A stretch of 44,024 nt of DNA from Bacillus sp. AFS059628. GTDB taxonomy: Bacteria; Bacillota; Bacilli; Bacillales; Bacillaceae_G. A model generated the notes under the pieces. The model was given only the letters and a program-made list of their open reading frames with translations, was not told the DNA's origin and ran no database searches. Numbering within the stretch: position 1 is the first letter of the stretch; each line of letters opens with the position of its first letter. Position numbers and translations under genes: made by a program. Shown here piece by piece: positions 26,012-33,974 of the stretch. The stretch covers positions 1 to 44,024 of the forward strand of contig NZ_NVEC01000011.1 of NCBI RefSeq assembly GCF_002571225.1, given 5' to 3'.

Positions 26012-26923
26012 TCATTGAATGCGAATGTCACTGCACTTCACATACTCAAGTACATCTTTTAATGATTGATGAAATTGAATTTCTGGGATCCACCCTAACC
26101 TTCTTATATCCTCTATTACTAAACTCTCATTTGATTCGCTCCCACTTTTCTCTGTTTCATCTATAAAAAAATTCAATCGTGTTAATTCCTTATATTGTTC
26201 TAGTACATCTAATAAAGATCGTTTCACTCCTGAACCAATATTATATTGCTTTCCATTTATCCCATCTCGTAATAACACATGATACGCTTTAACTGCATCA
26301 CGTACATCTAAAAAATCCCTACTATCTTTTAAACTGTTTACTTCAATAACAGCTTTACTTCTACCTGATTCTATATCTATCATTTTTTTTGCGAGAATCG
26401 AACAAATGCCATTCGATATTCCTGGACCAATTAAATTCGTGGGCTTTGCAATGATAATATTTGAATTCATGAATTCACTCCACGCCTCTGCAATAATGAC
26501 TTGCATCGTTTTACTTAAACTATATGGATTTGAAATTTTTATGTTGCTCATACAATCTGCTTGCAAAGCAGATCCTATAACCAATGTTCTACAATGAGGT
26601 GCTTCTTGCTTAATTGCTTCTAATAAATATAATGTTCCTATTACATTAACCTCTACATATTCAAGAGCAGCTGTCCAAGACTCTATGACCGAATTCCTTC
26701 CTGCTAAATGCAATACATAATCTGGCTTTATTTGTTTCATTATCCTCATTACTTCGCTCTTATTAGTTAAATTACAAGTAATACCATTCCCAATGCTTTC
26801 TCTATGTGCACGATTTTGAAACATAGGAATTACATGAAAGCCCTGCTCTAAAAAATATTGGCAAGCATGGCGTCCTGTGAAACCATTTGCACCAGTTATT
26901 AAAAGGCTCGCATTTTTTTTCAT
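26012..26923 (-). CDS. NAD(P)-dependent sugar-nucleotide epimerase/reductase
   Basis: The 303-residue extended short-chain dehydrogenase has the Rossmann motif GANGFTGRH (about residues 11-19), LHLAGRNSV after the second strand, and the catalytic Tyr-x-x-x-Lys in NPYSLSKTM. It resembles GDP-4-keto-6-deoxymannose reductases and RmlD-like enzymes, so it probably reduces or epimerises the 4-keto-6-deoxy sugar made by the neighbouring dehydratase. Its ATG overlaps the dehydratase stop (ATGA), with AGGAGGG inside the end of that gene, so the two are translationally coupled. Confidence 0.82.
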   Translation of the reverse strand: MKKNASLLITGANGFTGRHACQYFLEQGFHVIPMFQNRAHRESIGNGITCNLTNKSEVMRIMKQIKPDYVLHLAGRNSVIESWTAALEYVEVNVIGTLYLLEAIKQEAPHCRTLVIGSALQADCMSNIKISNPYSLSKTMQVIIAEAWSEFMNSNIIIAKPTNLIGPGISNGICSILAKKMIDIESGRSKAVIEVNSLKDSRDFLDVRDAVKAYHVLLRDGINGKQYNIGSGVKRSLLDVLEQYKELTRLNFFIDETEKSGSESNESLVIEDIRRLGWIPEIQFHQSLKDVLEYVKCSDIRIQ

Positions 26924-27906
26924 CGTAAAAACCCTCCTTTTAATAACATTTGTTTCACCTCATGTTTTGCAAGTAAGTCTTGTTGAGAACTAAAACTCTT
27001 CACATCCACAAGCGGATAGCTAGCATAATATTCTTGAAGCCCTTCTATAGGAATAGTCGGTAGTACCACAAAATAATTTTGATCAAAACTTATACTTGTT
27101 TTACTCTCCACCTCAGATAAAAGCATTTCACTTAATTTTTCCCCTGGTCTTATCCCTACTTCTTTTACCTTCACGTTTCCCTTTTTCGAATCTTCAATTA
27201 ACACTTCTGCTAAATCTGTTATTTTACATGCCGGCATTTTCATAACAAAGATTTCTCCACCTCTCCCCTGATATAAGGCTTTAAATAACAATCCAACAGC
27301 ATCTTCAATCGTTAAGAAAAATCGAGTCATATTTGCATCGGTAATCCCTACTTGTGAAGATTTTTTGATTTGTTTTTTAAAAAGTGGTACCACGCTTCCG
27401 CTCGTCCCCAAAACATTTCCACCACGGACACAAATGAATTTTGTTTTCTTCGTTTGCCTATTCGCATGAACCATTAACTTCTCACCAATTGCTTTTGTCA
27501 TCCCATACGTATTTGATGGGTCAGCTGCTTTATCCGTTGAAACATATATAACTTTCTCAACTTGCATCTGTATAGATGCTTCAATTACATTTTGCGTACC
27601 ATTTATATTGGTTTTTATAGCTTCATAAGGATAATACTCACATACTGGAACATGTTTTAAAGCTGCAAGATGGAATACATAATGTACACCTTGGCAAGCA
27701 TATGCTAGTTGATCTTTATCACGAATATCTCCAATAATAAATTTTAATCTATCATCATTTATAAACTGTTGCTGCATTTCAAACTGAATCGTTTCATTTC
27801 TTGAAAAAACCCTAATTTCTTTCGGTGATTTTTCTAATAGTTGTTTTATAAGTTCATGTCCCCACGAACCTGTACCACCAGTAATTAAAATTATTTTATT
27901 TAGCAT
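26920..27906 (-). CDS. UDP-GlcNAc 4,6-dehydratase family protein (PseB/CapD/FlaA1 type)
   Basis: The 328-residue extended SDR has the nucleotide-binding motif ITGGTGSWG (about residues 7-15), HLAALKHVPVCE, the STDKA block and catalytic YGMTK (Tyr-x-x-x-Lys), and the NxTRFFLT segment. This matches inverting UDP-GlcNAc 4,6-dehydratases that begin the synthesis of pseudaminic acid, FucNAc or similar 6-deoxy sugars. The ATG at 27906 follows AGGAGG at seven bases; the upstream GTG starts are not better. It is the first gene of the four-gene glycan cluster. Confidence 0.88.
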   Translation of the reverse strand: MLNKIILITGGTGSWGHELIKQLLEKSPKEIRVFSRNETIQFEMQQQFINDDRLKFIIGDIRDKDQLAYACQGVHYVFHLAALKHVPVCEYYPYEAIKTNINGTQNVIEASIQMQVEKVIYVSTDKAADPSNTYGMTKAIGEKLMVHANRQTKKTKFICVRGGNVLGTSGSVVPLFKKQIKKSSQVGITDANMTRFFLTIEDAVGLLFKALYQGRGGEIFVMKMPACKITDLAEVLIEDSKKGNVKVKEVGIRPGEKLSEMLLSEVESKTSISFDQNYFVVLPTIPIEGLQEYYASYPLVDVKSFSSQQDLLAKHEVKQMLLKGGFLR

Positions 27907-27995
27907 TTCTTTTCCTCCTACCACACCATAAAATTTATTGAATTATTTTCAATTGATTTAAATCATAATCATCGTTTGTTACATTTAATTGACAA

Positions 27996-28040
27996 AAATA
28001 AAAAACAGAAACTATTAAACATAGTTTCTGTTTTTTATTT
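27996..28040. terminator. 20-bp perfect terminator-like hairpin between divergent genes
   Basis: AAATAAAAAACAGAAACTAT and its exact complement form a 20-bp stem with a 5-nt loop and T-rich ends on both strands. It lies upstream of both the dehydratase gene (minus) and the DUF2515 gene (plus), so no annotated gene ends here. It could attenuate a long leader of the glycan operon or end an unseen small RNA. Confidence 0.75.
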
Positions 28041-28195
28041 CACCTTACAACAGTAAGATTTTTTATACTTTTTGCATGATAGCTAAATTCTTGTAAAAAA
28101 CACCGCTCATTTATTTCTTATACTCGTAATAAAATAAATAGAATGATTCATAACCAGTAATCCTGTTTAATTTTATGAAAAAGGGAGGTAATGGA

Positions 28196-29374
28196 ATGTA
28201 CCGAAGTAATTCAAACCATACATATAACGGACCTTCCCAAGCCCTGCCTCTCTCCCTATTCGATGTAAAAAATGAATTGAAACAAAAAAGCAAGCTCATT
28301 CATTCTGGCACGATGTATAAATTAACGAAAGAGGAGCAAATCATCATCAACAACATAAAAATACAAACAGAACAGCTAAATAAAAATAATGTGACAAGAA
28401 CACGCGCATACTACCAATTTTACATTCAATATCCAGAAATACATTGGGCACTACTTGGGCATATGGTATCACGTAACGGCGGTTGGAATATGACTGATTT
28501 GAAGGGCGATTTATATACGAAAATTTTATCAGAAAAAGAGCAAATCACATTTTTTTCTTTTTTAGAAAGAGGGAATTGGCTTATTTTCCAAGATGTATAT
28601 CCTCAATTTCTGCTTTATGAACAAAGTGTAAAAAGAGCACAAAAGCTATTTCACCTTCTCCCTCACCTAAATGTTTCTACATTTATGGAAACAATGTGGA
28701 ACGATTTTTGGAAAACAGGTAACAAAAAAACATTAGCCATTGCAACTATTATTAATGAACAAAACTACTTAGAAAAAAGAGTGATTCAAAATATACAATT
28801 TAAAAAGACTGTACTTAATAGTATTGGATTTAAACTCTTTGATTTCTTTCAATTTAATCATATTATTTTCCCATTCTACGAAAATGATAAGAAACACAAA
28901 GTATTACTATTGGGTGATACAATGAAACATTTCACTTCCTTACACGAACGAATCTTAATTGGAAAAAGGTTGTATTCATTATTATTTCGAGACACACATG
29001 TTTTATCTCAAATAATAAGCTGGGCCCAGCACCATCCGCATACAGGATCAAGGAAAGATTACTGGCCTCATTTATTTTCAAGTGTCAATGAATCTTTTTC
29101 CCGTGATTTTTATAAGCGTCGAATAAAGAAATGCCAGTTGCGTAGTGGTGCTTATCGTATATACAGTCCTGCACTCATCTATGCATGGCGAGATATGAAG
29201 CATGAAGAAGTTGACAATGAAGATTGGTTTACGGACTGGCAAGTTGTAAATTACTTAGTAGATAAGGAGGAAAATATAAATGGACAAATTACAGAAGACT
29301 ACTGTAAAACACTCGAAAAAATTGAACTTGCCATTCTTGCAAAGAAAAACGTCCTCCTTCGAGAAGAAGAATGA
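28196..29374 (+). CDS. DUF2515 (YppC-like) protein
   Basis: The 392-residue soluble protein contains RTRAYYQFYIQYPEIHWALLGHMVSRNGGWNMTDLKG (described by position, about residues 65-105), the highly conserved block of the DUF2515/YppC family of Bacillaceae. Its biochemical function is unknown to me. GGGAGG lies seven bases before the ATG at 28196, so an earlier ATG at 28175 is rejected. A membrane-protein gene overlaps its last 95 bases in another frame. Confidence 0.88.
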   Translation: MYRSNSNHTYNGPSQALPLSLFDVKNELKQKSKLIHSGTMYKLTKEEQIIINNIKIQTEQLNKNNVTRTRAYYQFYIQYPEIHWALLGHMVSRNGGWNMTDLKGDLYTKILSEKEQITFFSFLERGNWLIFQDVYPQFLLYEQSVKRAQKLFHLLPHLNVSTFMETMWNDFWKTGNKKTLAIATIINEQNYLEKRVIQNIQFKKTVLNSIGFKLFDFFQFNHIIFPFYENDKKHKVLLLGDTMKHFTSLHERILIGKRLYSLLFRDTHVLSQIISWAQHHPHTGSRKDYWPHLFSSVNESFSRDFYKRRIKKCQLRSGAYRIYSPALIYAWRDMKHEEVDNEDWFTDWQVVNYLVDKEENINGQITEDYCKTLEKIELAILAKKNVLLREEE

Positions 29375-29750
29375 TTTTCTAGCATTAGCAGTTACAATCT
29401 TACTCTCTTCTATTATCGGAACTTGCTTAGATGCTTTCTTTGTTGCGAACCAAATCTATTCCTTTCCCGTTAGACCATTCTCATCCATATTTTCAGTTAA
29501 CATTGGCTTTACTTTGTTTGTACTACCGATTTTAACAACTGTTTTTATACAAATTTCCAAAACATTATCTACAATTTCTAGAAGTCTACTTATTATTTCA
29601 ATAGGTATTTGTGCTAGCATTTTTGAACAGGTTGCTGAAAGTTTCGGTTTCTTTATTCATAGTATAGATTGGAATCATACATATTCTTTATTCGGCTATA
29701 TGATTTTCTTTTCTTTTATTTGGAAAGTATATCATTTCATACAAAAATAA
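29280..29750 (+). CDS. Four-helix membrane protein overlapping the DUF2515 gene
   Basis: The 156-residue protein has a basic N-terminal 30 residues and then about four membrane segments. It may belong to the CBO0543 family of clostridia and bacilli, but I am not sure. GATAAGGAGG lies at good spacing before its ATG, although this start is inside the DUF2515 gene. The overlap of 95 bases in different frames suggests translational coupling. The first ~30 residues could be an extension read by chance, with the true start slightly later. Confidence 0.7.
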   Translation: MDKLQKTTVKHSKKLNLPFLQRKTSSFEKKNDFLALAVTILLSSIIGTCLDAFFVANQIYSFPVRPFSSIFSVNIGFTLFVLPILTTVFIQISKTLSTISRSLLIISIGICASIFEQVAESFGFFIHSIDWNHTYSLFGYMIFFSFIWKVYHFIQK

Positions 29751-29772
29751 AGAGACCATTATAGATCTCTTC

Positions 29773-30198
29773 CTAAGCATAATCTTCAGTTATTGCTAAT
29801 GATGTAGGATTTTGAAGACTTTTTGAACGTAAACGATAAGCAACGATTTTCTTCTTATATTGCTTGATTACATCAACATGTTCCTCATGACTATATAGAG
29901 AAAATCTAATCTCTTTATTCCCTTTCTTCGTATCAATAACAAGTGGTGTTCCTTCACCATGTGGTGGGAAATAATGTTTATCTAAAAATAAAGCTTCATT
30001 AAATTCATGAATAACTTGTCGTTTCATTTCTCCCTCTATATTCTTTCCATCTATCGATATAGAGGTATTCTCTTCCTCAAGTTTTTGATGTAATTCAAAT
30101 CTACTAATAATTGATTCTACAACAGAAGTCGGCATACTAGAAACAAGTACTTTAATAGCTCCAAAAATAAATAATGTAACTATAAACCATGTTGTCAT
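29773..30198 (-). CDS. YfmQ-family protein
   Basis: The 141-residue protein has one N-terminal membrane anchor (about residues 1-18). A soluble domain follows with SMPTSVVE, FELHQKLEEEN and FNEALFLDKHYFPPHGEGTP, recognisable from YfmQ-family proteins of Bacillus. The function is not known. The ATG at 30198 is chosen because GGAG lies nine bases upstream; earlier in-frame ATGs at 30213, 30207 and 30204 lack usable spacing. Confidence 0.75.
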   Translation of the reverse strand: MTTWFIVTLFIFGAIKVLVSSMPTSVVESIISRFELHQKLEEENTSISIDGKNIEGEMKRQVIHEFNEALFLDKHYFPPHGEGTPLVIDTKKGNKEIRFSLYSHEEHVDVIKQYKKKIVAYRLRSKSLQNPTSLAITEDYA

Positions 30199-30219
30199 TT
30201 TCATCATCTCCATTATAAT

Positions 30220-30554
30220 TTAAAATATAAATTTCGTTCCATACGGTATGAATATACTAATAAGTATTCCAGTTACAATCATCGTCACCGAACCGATTGT
30301 CGCTTCTTTCTCGCCTTCCTTCACGAGACGACTCACACCGATAATATGTGATGCGCAGCCCATTCCTACTCCTTTTCCGATCGTACTTGTTATTCGGAAA
30401 AACTTAAGTACTGTTGGTCCGATAATAGCACCTGTTATTCCTGCAACAACTACAAAACTAGAAGTCATAGATGGAATACTCCCTGAATCCACGTACCAAC
30501 TAAGCTAAATACATATAGCACGCCTACTTGCAGTAAAAGCGCCACGTACTTCAT
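30220..30554 (-). pseudogene. lrgA/lrgB (holin/antiholin-like) deletion remnant
   Basis: On the minus strand, an ATG at 30554 with GAGGGA five bases upstream starts 29 residues (MKYVALLLQV... GTWIQGVFHL) that look like the N-terminus of an LrgA/CidA-type membrane protein. They end at a TGA (30465-30467). In another frame, beginning around 30492, the last 85-90 residues of an LrgB-type protein follow (IPSMTSSFVVVAGITGAIIGP, GMGCASHIIGVSRLVKEGEKE). The two overlap by 28 bases, and the middle of both genes, roughly 600-800 bp, is missing. The locus is probably dead, though the LrgB tail could still be translated. It lies beside a MocR-type regulator gene, which may once have controlled it. Confidence 0.75.
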
Positions 30555-30587
30555 TTCTTTCCCTCATTTCAATATTACGCATCACTA

Positions 30588-32021
30588 TCATGAGATCTCA
30601 TGTAACGTTTCCGCAAACCTCGTAATTCCCAGTTGAATTTGTTCGACATCTACTCTCCCAAAAGTAAAACGAATATATTCATTTTTAGTACCTAAAACAC
30701 TTCCCGGGACAAACGCTACACCATTTCGTATAGATTCGCCTAATAAGTGATATTCACCAAATGTTCCTTGCACTTTGCACCATAAATGTATTCCACCCTC
30801 TGGAACAAAAAATTCAACCTGGTCCCCTAATATTTCTTCAAGCTTTCTGACTAACACATCTCTTCTTTCTTTCAATTGTCTGCGGAGCATTGTAATATGT
30901 GTATGAAAATCTTCTGATTCTAAAAATTGATTTGCCACCCACTGCGTAAATACACTATGGCCAAAATCAACTTGCTGTTTTGCATCCGCTAAACGTTCTA
31001 TTACACGCGTAGGGCCAATTACCCAGCCAATACGTAATCCTGATGCAACAATTTTTGATAATGAACTTATATAAAGAACATTCCCGTTTTGATCCATTGA
31101 TTTTAATGTAGGATTCACTTCTCCATTAAATGAAGTTAAACTATACGGATCATCTTCTACAATCGGTATACCAAATTCAGAAGACAGTTCTAAAATCTTT
31201 TTACGCCTTGCTAATGACAGCACAGTTCCCGTTGGATTTTGATAATCTGGATTCAAAAATACCATGCGAATACGATGCTTTTTATGCAAATCAATTAAGT
31301 CATCTGGATTCATGCCATGCTGATCAACAGGTAGATGGAATATTTTTAAGCCAGCAGATTTAAACATCGGCAATGAAAAACAATACGACGGATCTTCAAT
31401 TGCAATCGCGTCTCCTGGTTTTAATAAGCATTGCACGATAAGGTTAAGCGCCTGTTGTGCGCCAGATGTAATAAGGATAGAATTTGAATCTGCTTCAATT
31501 TGTTTATATTGCTGAACATGTGCTGCAATTGTTTTTCTCAACATTTCATTCCCAAGTGGATGGTCATAACCGAGGTTTTCCATAAATGTTTTCTCCGACA
31601 AAATCGTTCGGAATCTATCGCTCGGAATCAATTCTAGTGACAATTCACCACTCGCTAAATTAATTAAGTCGTCTTTTTGTGTTTCCGTTCTAATTTGTTG
31701 AACGAGTGGTACGTTAGGTAAGAACGACCCATCCTCGACGTACCTACCCCAGTTTGGTATTCGTTTATGTGAAACACCCCATATGTCTGTATTCACCCGT
31801 GTTCCGCTTCCTTTTTGCCGTTCTACTACTCCAAGTGATTTTAATTCTTCATACGCAGCTACTATCGTACTCCTATTCACCTGTAATTCTTTCGCTAACA
31901 TACGCTCAGAAGGTAACTTACTGTCAGAAGGAAACTCACCTGAAGAAATACCCCTTTCAATATAATCCGCTATTTGTTTATATACAGGCGTCTTATCTGC
32001 ACGATTTGGTTTCCATTCCAC
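30588..32021 (-). CDS. MocR/PdxR-type regulator (GntR helix-turn-helix fused to aminotransferase fold)
   Basis: The 477-residue protein has an N-terminal winged helix of the GntR family (about residues 10-75, with SKLPSERMLAKELQVNRSTIVAAYEEL) joined to a class I aminotransferase-like domain (about 115-470). The PLP lysine lies in SSLSKIVASGLRIGW, and NPDYQNPTG is the usual substrate/PLP loop. MocR regulators sense PLP-amine adducts and control vitamin B6, GABA or taurine genes. GTG at 32021 is chosen with GGGGGG eight bases upstream. Its target is unclear; the damaged lrgAB remnant is directly downstream. Confidence 0.88.
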   Translation of the reverse strand: MEWKPNRADKTPVYKQIADYIERGISSGEFPSDSKLPSERMLAKELQVNRSTIVAAYEELKSLGVVERQKGSGTRVNTDIWGVSHKRIPNWGRYVEDGSFLPNVPLVQQIRTETQKDDLINLASGELSLELIPSDRFRTILSEKTFMENLGYDHPLGNEMLRKTIAAHVQQYKQIEADSNSILITSGAQQALNLIVQCLLKPGDAIAIEDPSYCFSLPMFKSAGLKIFHLPVDQHGMNPDDLIDLHKKHRIRMVFLNPDYQNPTGTVLSLARRKKILELSSEFGIPIVEDDPYSLTSFNGEVNPTLKSMDQNGNVLYISSLSKIVASGLRIGWVIGPTRVIERLADAKQQVDFGHSVFTQWVANQFLESEDFHTHITMLRRQLKERRDVLVRKLEEILGDQVEFFVPEGGIHLWCKVQGTFGEYHLLGESIRNGVAFVPGSVLGTKNEYIRFTFGRVDVEQIQLGITRFAETLHEIS

Positions 32022-32079
32022 CCTGTTGTCCCCCCTCAAACGAACTATCCCTTAGTCAAGTAATCATAGTATGAATCAG

Positions 32080-32235
32080 TCACATTTTCTTATCCTTAAA
32101 TGGATATATCCAAAACGGTTCTTCTTCTAACCATTCGACTGTTTTTGGTACACCATCTTCATACTCTCTTTTCAGTTCCATTACTTTCTTCGCAAATTGA
32201 GAGGCATGTACTTGCAATGCTCCCATCATATACAA
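32080..32235 (-). CDS. Small acidic protein, 51 residues
   Basis: A TTG at 32235 follows AAAAAGG at six bases and opens a frame of 51 codons; an ATG at 32229 gives 49. The protein is acidic and aromatic near the end (TVEWLEEEPFWIYPFKDKKM), soluble, and looks like a real Bacillus small protein. It follows the 63-residue membrane-protein gene by about 25 bp and is probably in the same transcript. I recognise no family. Confidence 0.6.
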   Translation of the reverse strand: MYMMGALQVHASQFAKKVMELKREYEDGVPKTVEWLEEEPFWIYPFKDKKM

Positions 32236-32260
32236 TATTAACCTTTTTCTTTCAAAACGA

Positions 32261-32452
32261 TTAAATCACTACCGCATACCACATTACCCCAACTAGTAGT
32301 ACGAAAAGAAGGAGAATATAAATAGTTGATAAATTTTTCACATTTCTCTTTGTAGACTTGCCGTAATTCTCCTCCACATTTCGTGCAACTAGCACGGTCC
32401 CAAACAGCGATCCAATTACAATAATAACGACTAGTGAAATTGCAAAAATCAT
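32261..32452 (-). CDS. Small two-helix membrane protein, 63 residues
   Basis: The protein has two hydrophobic segments (about residues 3-22 and 43-62) joined by a polar loop, NVEENYGKSTKRNVKN. It has no known motif. AGAGGTG lies eight bases before the ATG. It is the first gene of a likely two-gene transcript with the 51-residue protein. Confidence 0.65.
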   Translation of the reverse strand: MIFAISLVVIIVIGSLFGTVLVARNVEENYGKSTKRNVKNLSTIYILLLFVLLVGVMWYAVVI

Positions 32453-32600
32453 TGTATTTTCACCTCTCTACAGACAATCTATTTTAATAATGAACTTCCC
32501 CTTTAAAATGTTGATAATATACTACCTTTCTTCTCTTATCATAATAGATGTTTATAAAAAACGGACCAACCACTTTTGTGTTTTTTTGCTCATCCACTTT

Positions 32601-32650
32601 AACAATAAAAAAGCAACTAATCACTTAGGATCAGTTGCTTTTTTATTGTT
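32601..32650. terminator. Strong bidirectional terminator
   Basis: AACAATAAAAAAGCAACT pairs perfectly with AGTTGCTTTTTTATTGTT over 18 bp, with T-rich arms on both strands. It follows the PI-PLC gene (minus strand) after about 160 bp and insulates it from the small membrane-protein operon. Confidence 0.8.
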
Positions 32651-32810
32651 AATTATACGCATTTTTCACTTGAAATTAATCCAACTTAAAAGTTTAGTCT
32701 TTTCATAATGAAACATCGATTGAAATAACTCGATAATTGTTCCGTTTACAAGATACACTGTATTTTCAATAAGAATCGACGTATGTTATCGCTTCTTACT
32801 CTCATCATCT

Positions 32811-33797
32811 TTATTCTTTTATTAATGACTTATTCGCTCTTATAACTTCTTGATACAATAATGGTGACCACTTTTCATTTATGTAGTCTTGCATTATCCA
32901 GCCTACTCTTGCAGGATTCTTTTGTTTTATATAGTTTGCAATTTCAGGATTTATATAAGAGGCGTAGTAATATGGACTATTCCATGCTGTACCACCAGAA
33001 GACAAGCTTGTAAAATTAATATATAGATGATTTAAATCCTCACTATTGTTCATCGTTTCATTGATCGTATCTTTAATAGATTTTACTTTCTCATCATAAC
33101 TCACTTTATATTTATCTTGCACTGTTACATTTACATTTTGATTTACAGTTGTCGTAAATGTCTCATTATCTGGCCAATAAAAATTATTATATCCTCCTTT
33201 TTCATTACTACTATACCTTTTTAACAACACAATTTTCCCACGAGCATCTCCAAGTTTTATATTTCCTTCTGTTTTTAAAAAGATAGGATCAACAAAATAA
33301 TTTTTTTCAAACGTATTACTAAAGGAACCTTCTGCTCCTTTCATATCCTCATACTCTTTTTTTAAAGACATAATAATCGTTTCACTTGGGTTATCTTTTA
33401 AAAATTGTTTCGCTTCGTTTATGAATTCATGCAGTGTTACATAAAGATATAATGGCCCATGATGAAGAACTATCGTATTATCATCTGTTAAACGTCCTCT
33501 TATATCAAAGATACGAGCTCCATGATCCATTTGGTAACGAAAATCATCTTCTTGCGTCATTCCCCATACTTGCTTAATTGGATTTTGTAATTTGAACGTA
33601 CCACTATCATGTGTTCCCGGAATTGAAATTCGTGCCAATGAGATGTTATCAGGTATAGGTTGCATCCATTTTGACCAATTTTCAAGCTCATTAACAGAGC
33701 TAGCTGCAACAACTCGCTTATCATGTAAAGCAAATAAAGATGTGCTAAATATCATAATGCATATGAATAATTTCAAAATAAAATTATTATTGCTCAC
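32811..33797 (-). CDS. plcA: Phosphatidylinositol-specific phospholipase C
   Basis: The 328-residue secreted enzyme has a 31-residue signal peptide (cleaved after VVA). The catalytic histidines fall at His63 (GTHDSGT) and His113 (LHHGPLY), equal to His32 and His82 of the mature B. cereus enzyme. The FDIRGRLTD loop and the [19 protein letters not shown] stretch are also typical. It cleaves phosphatidylinositol and GPI anchors on host cells. The start is GTG with AAGGAGG upstream. An exact PlcR box lies 86 bp before it, so it belongs to the quorum-controlled virulence regulon. It is followed by the strong terminator at 32601-32650. Confidence 0.97.
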   Translation of the reverse strand: MSNNNFILKLFICIMIFSTSLFALHDKRVVAASSVNELENWSKWMQPIPDNISLARISIPGTHDSGTFKLQNPIKQVWGMTQEDDFRYQMDHGARIFDIRGRLTDDNTIVLHHGPLYLYVTLHEFINEAKQFLKDNPSETIIMSLKKEYEDMKGAEGSFSNTFEKNYFVDPIFLKTEGNIKLGDARGKIVLLKRYSSNEKGGYNNFYWPDNETFTTTVNQNVNVTVQDKYKVSYDEKVKSIKDTINETMNNSEDLNHLYINFTSLSSGGTAWNSPYYYASYINPEIANYIKQKNPARVGWIMQDYINEKWSPLLYQEVIRANKSLIKE

Positions 33798-33882
33798 TAC
33801 TATTCCTCCTTTTTCTTTTTCACATCAAACTTATTGAATATAATATAAGTTAGTTCATAAAAAATAAATAACATTTTATTAA

Positions 33883-33898
33883 TATGAAATATTGCATA
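33883..33898 (-). promoter_or_regulatory. PlcR box: PlcR box before the PI-PLC gene
   Basis: TATGAAATATTGCATA matches TATGNAN4TNCATA exactly. It lies 86 bp before the PI-PLC GTG start, the usual distance for PlcR-activated promoters. Confidence 0.93.
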
Positions 33899-33945
33899 GA
33901 AGTAAAGTTAAAAAAGCATTCATATATACTGAATTAGAAATATTT

Positions 33946-33971
33946 AAAGGAACTTCATCTGAAGTTCCTTT
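33946..33971 (-). terminator. Terminator of the subtilase gene
   Basis: AAAGGAACTTCA and TGAAGTTCCTTT form a 12-bp perfect stem with a 2-nt loop (opening to about 4). It lies just past the protease stop codon. Confidence 0.75.
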
Positions 33972-33974
33972 CGT

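Noticed and set aside
29750-29772. AAAGAGA/TCTCTTC as a terminator between the four-helix membrane protein and YfmQ-like genes
   Set aside because: The stem is only 6-7 bp, with no T-run; too weak to call.
32666-32775. Open frame after the PI-PLC gene (minus strand, about 36 codons)
   Set aside because: Looks somewhat protein-like but has no start codon with a ribosome binding site and no recognised family; could be a short gene remnant or chance in AT-rich DNA.
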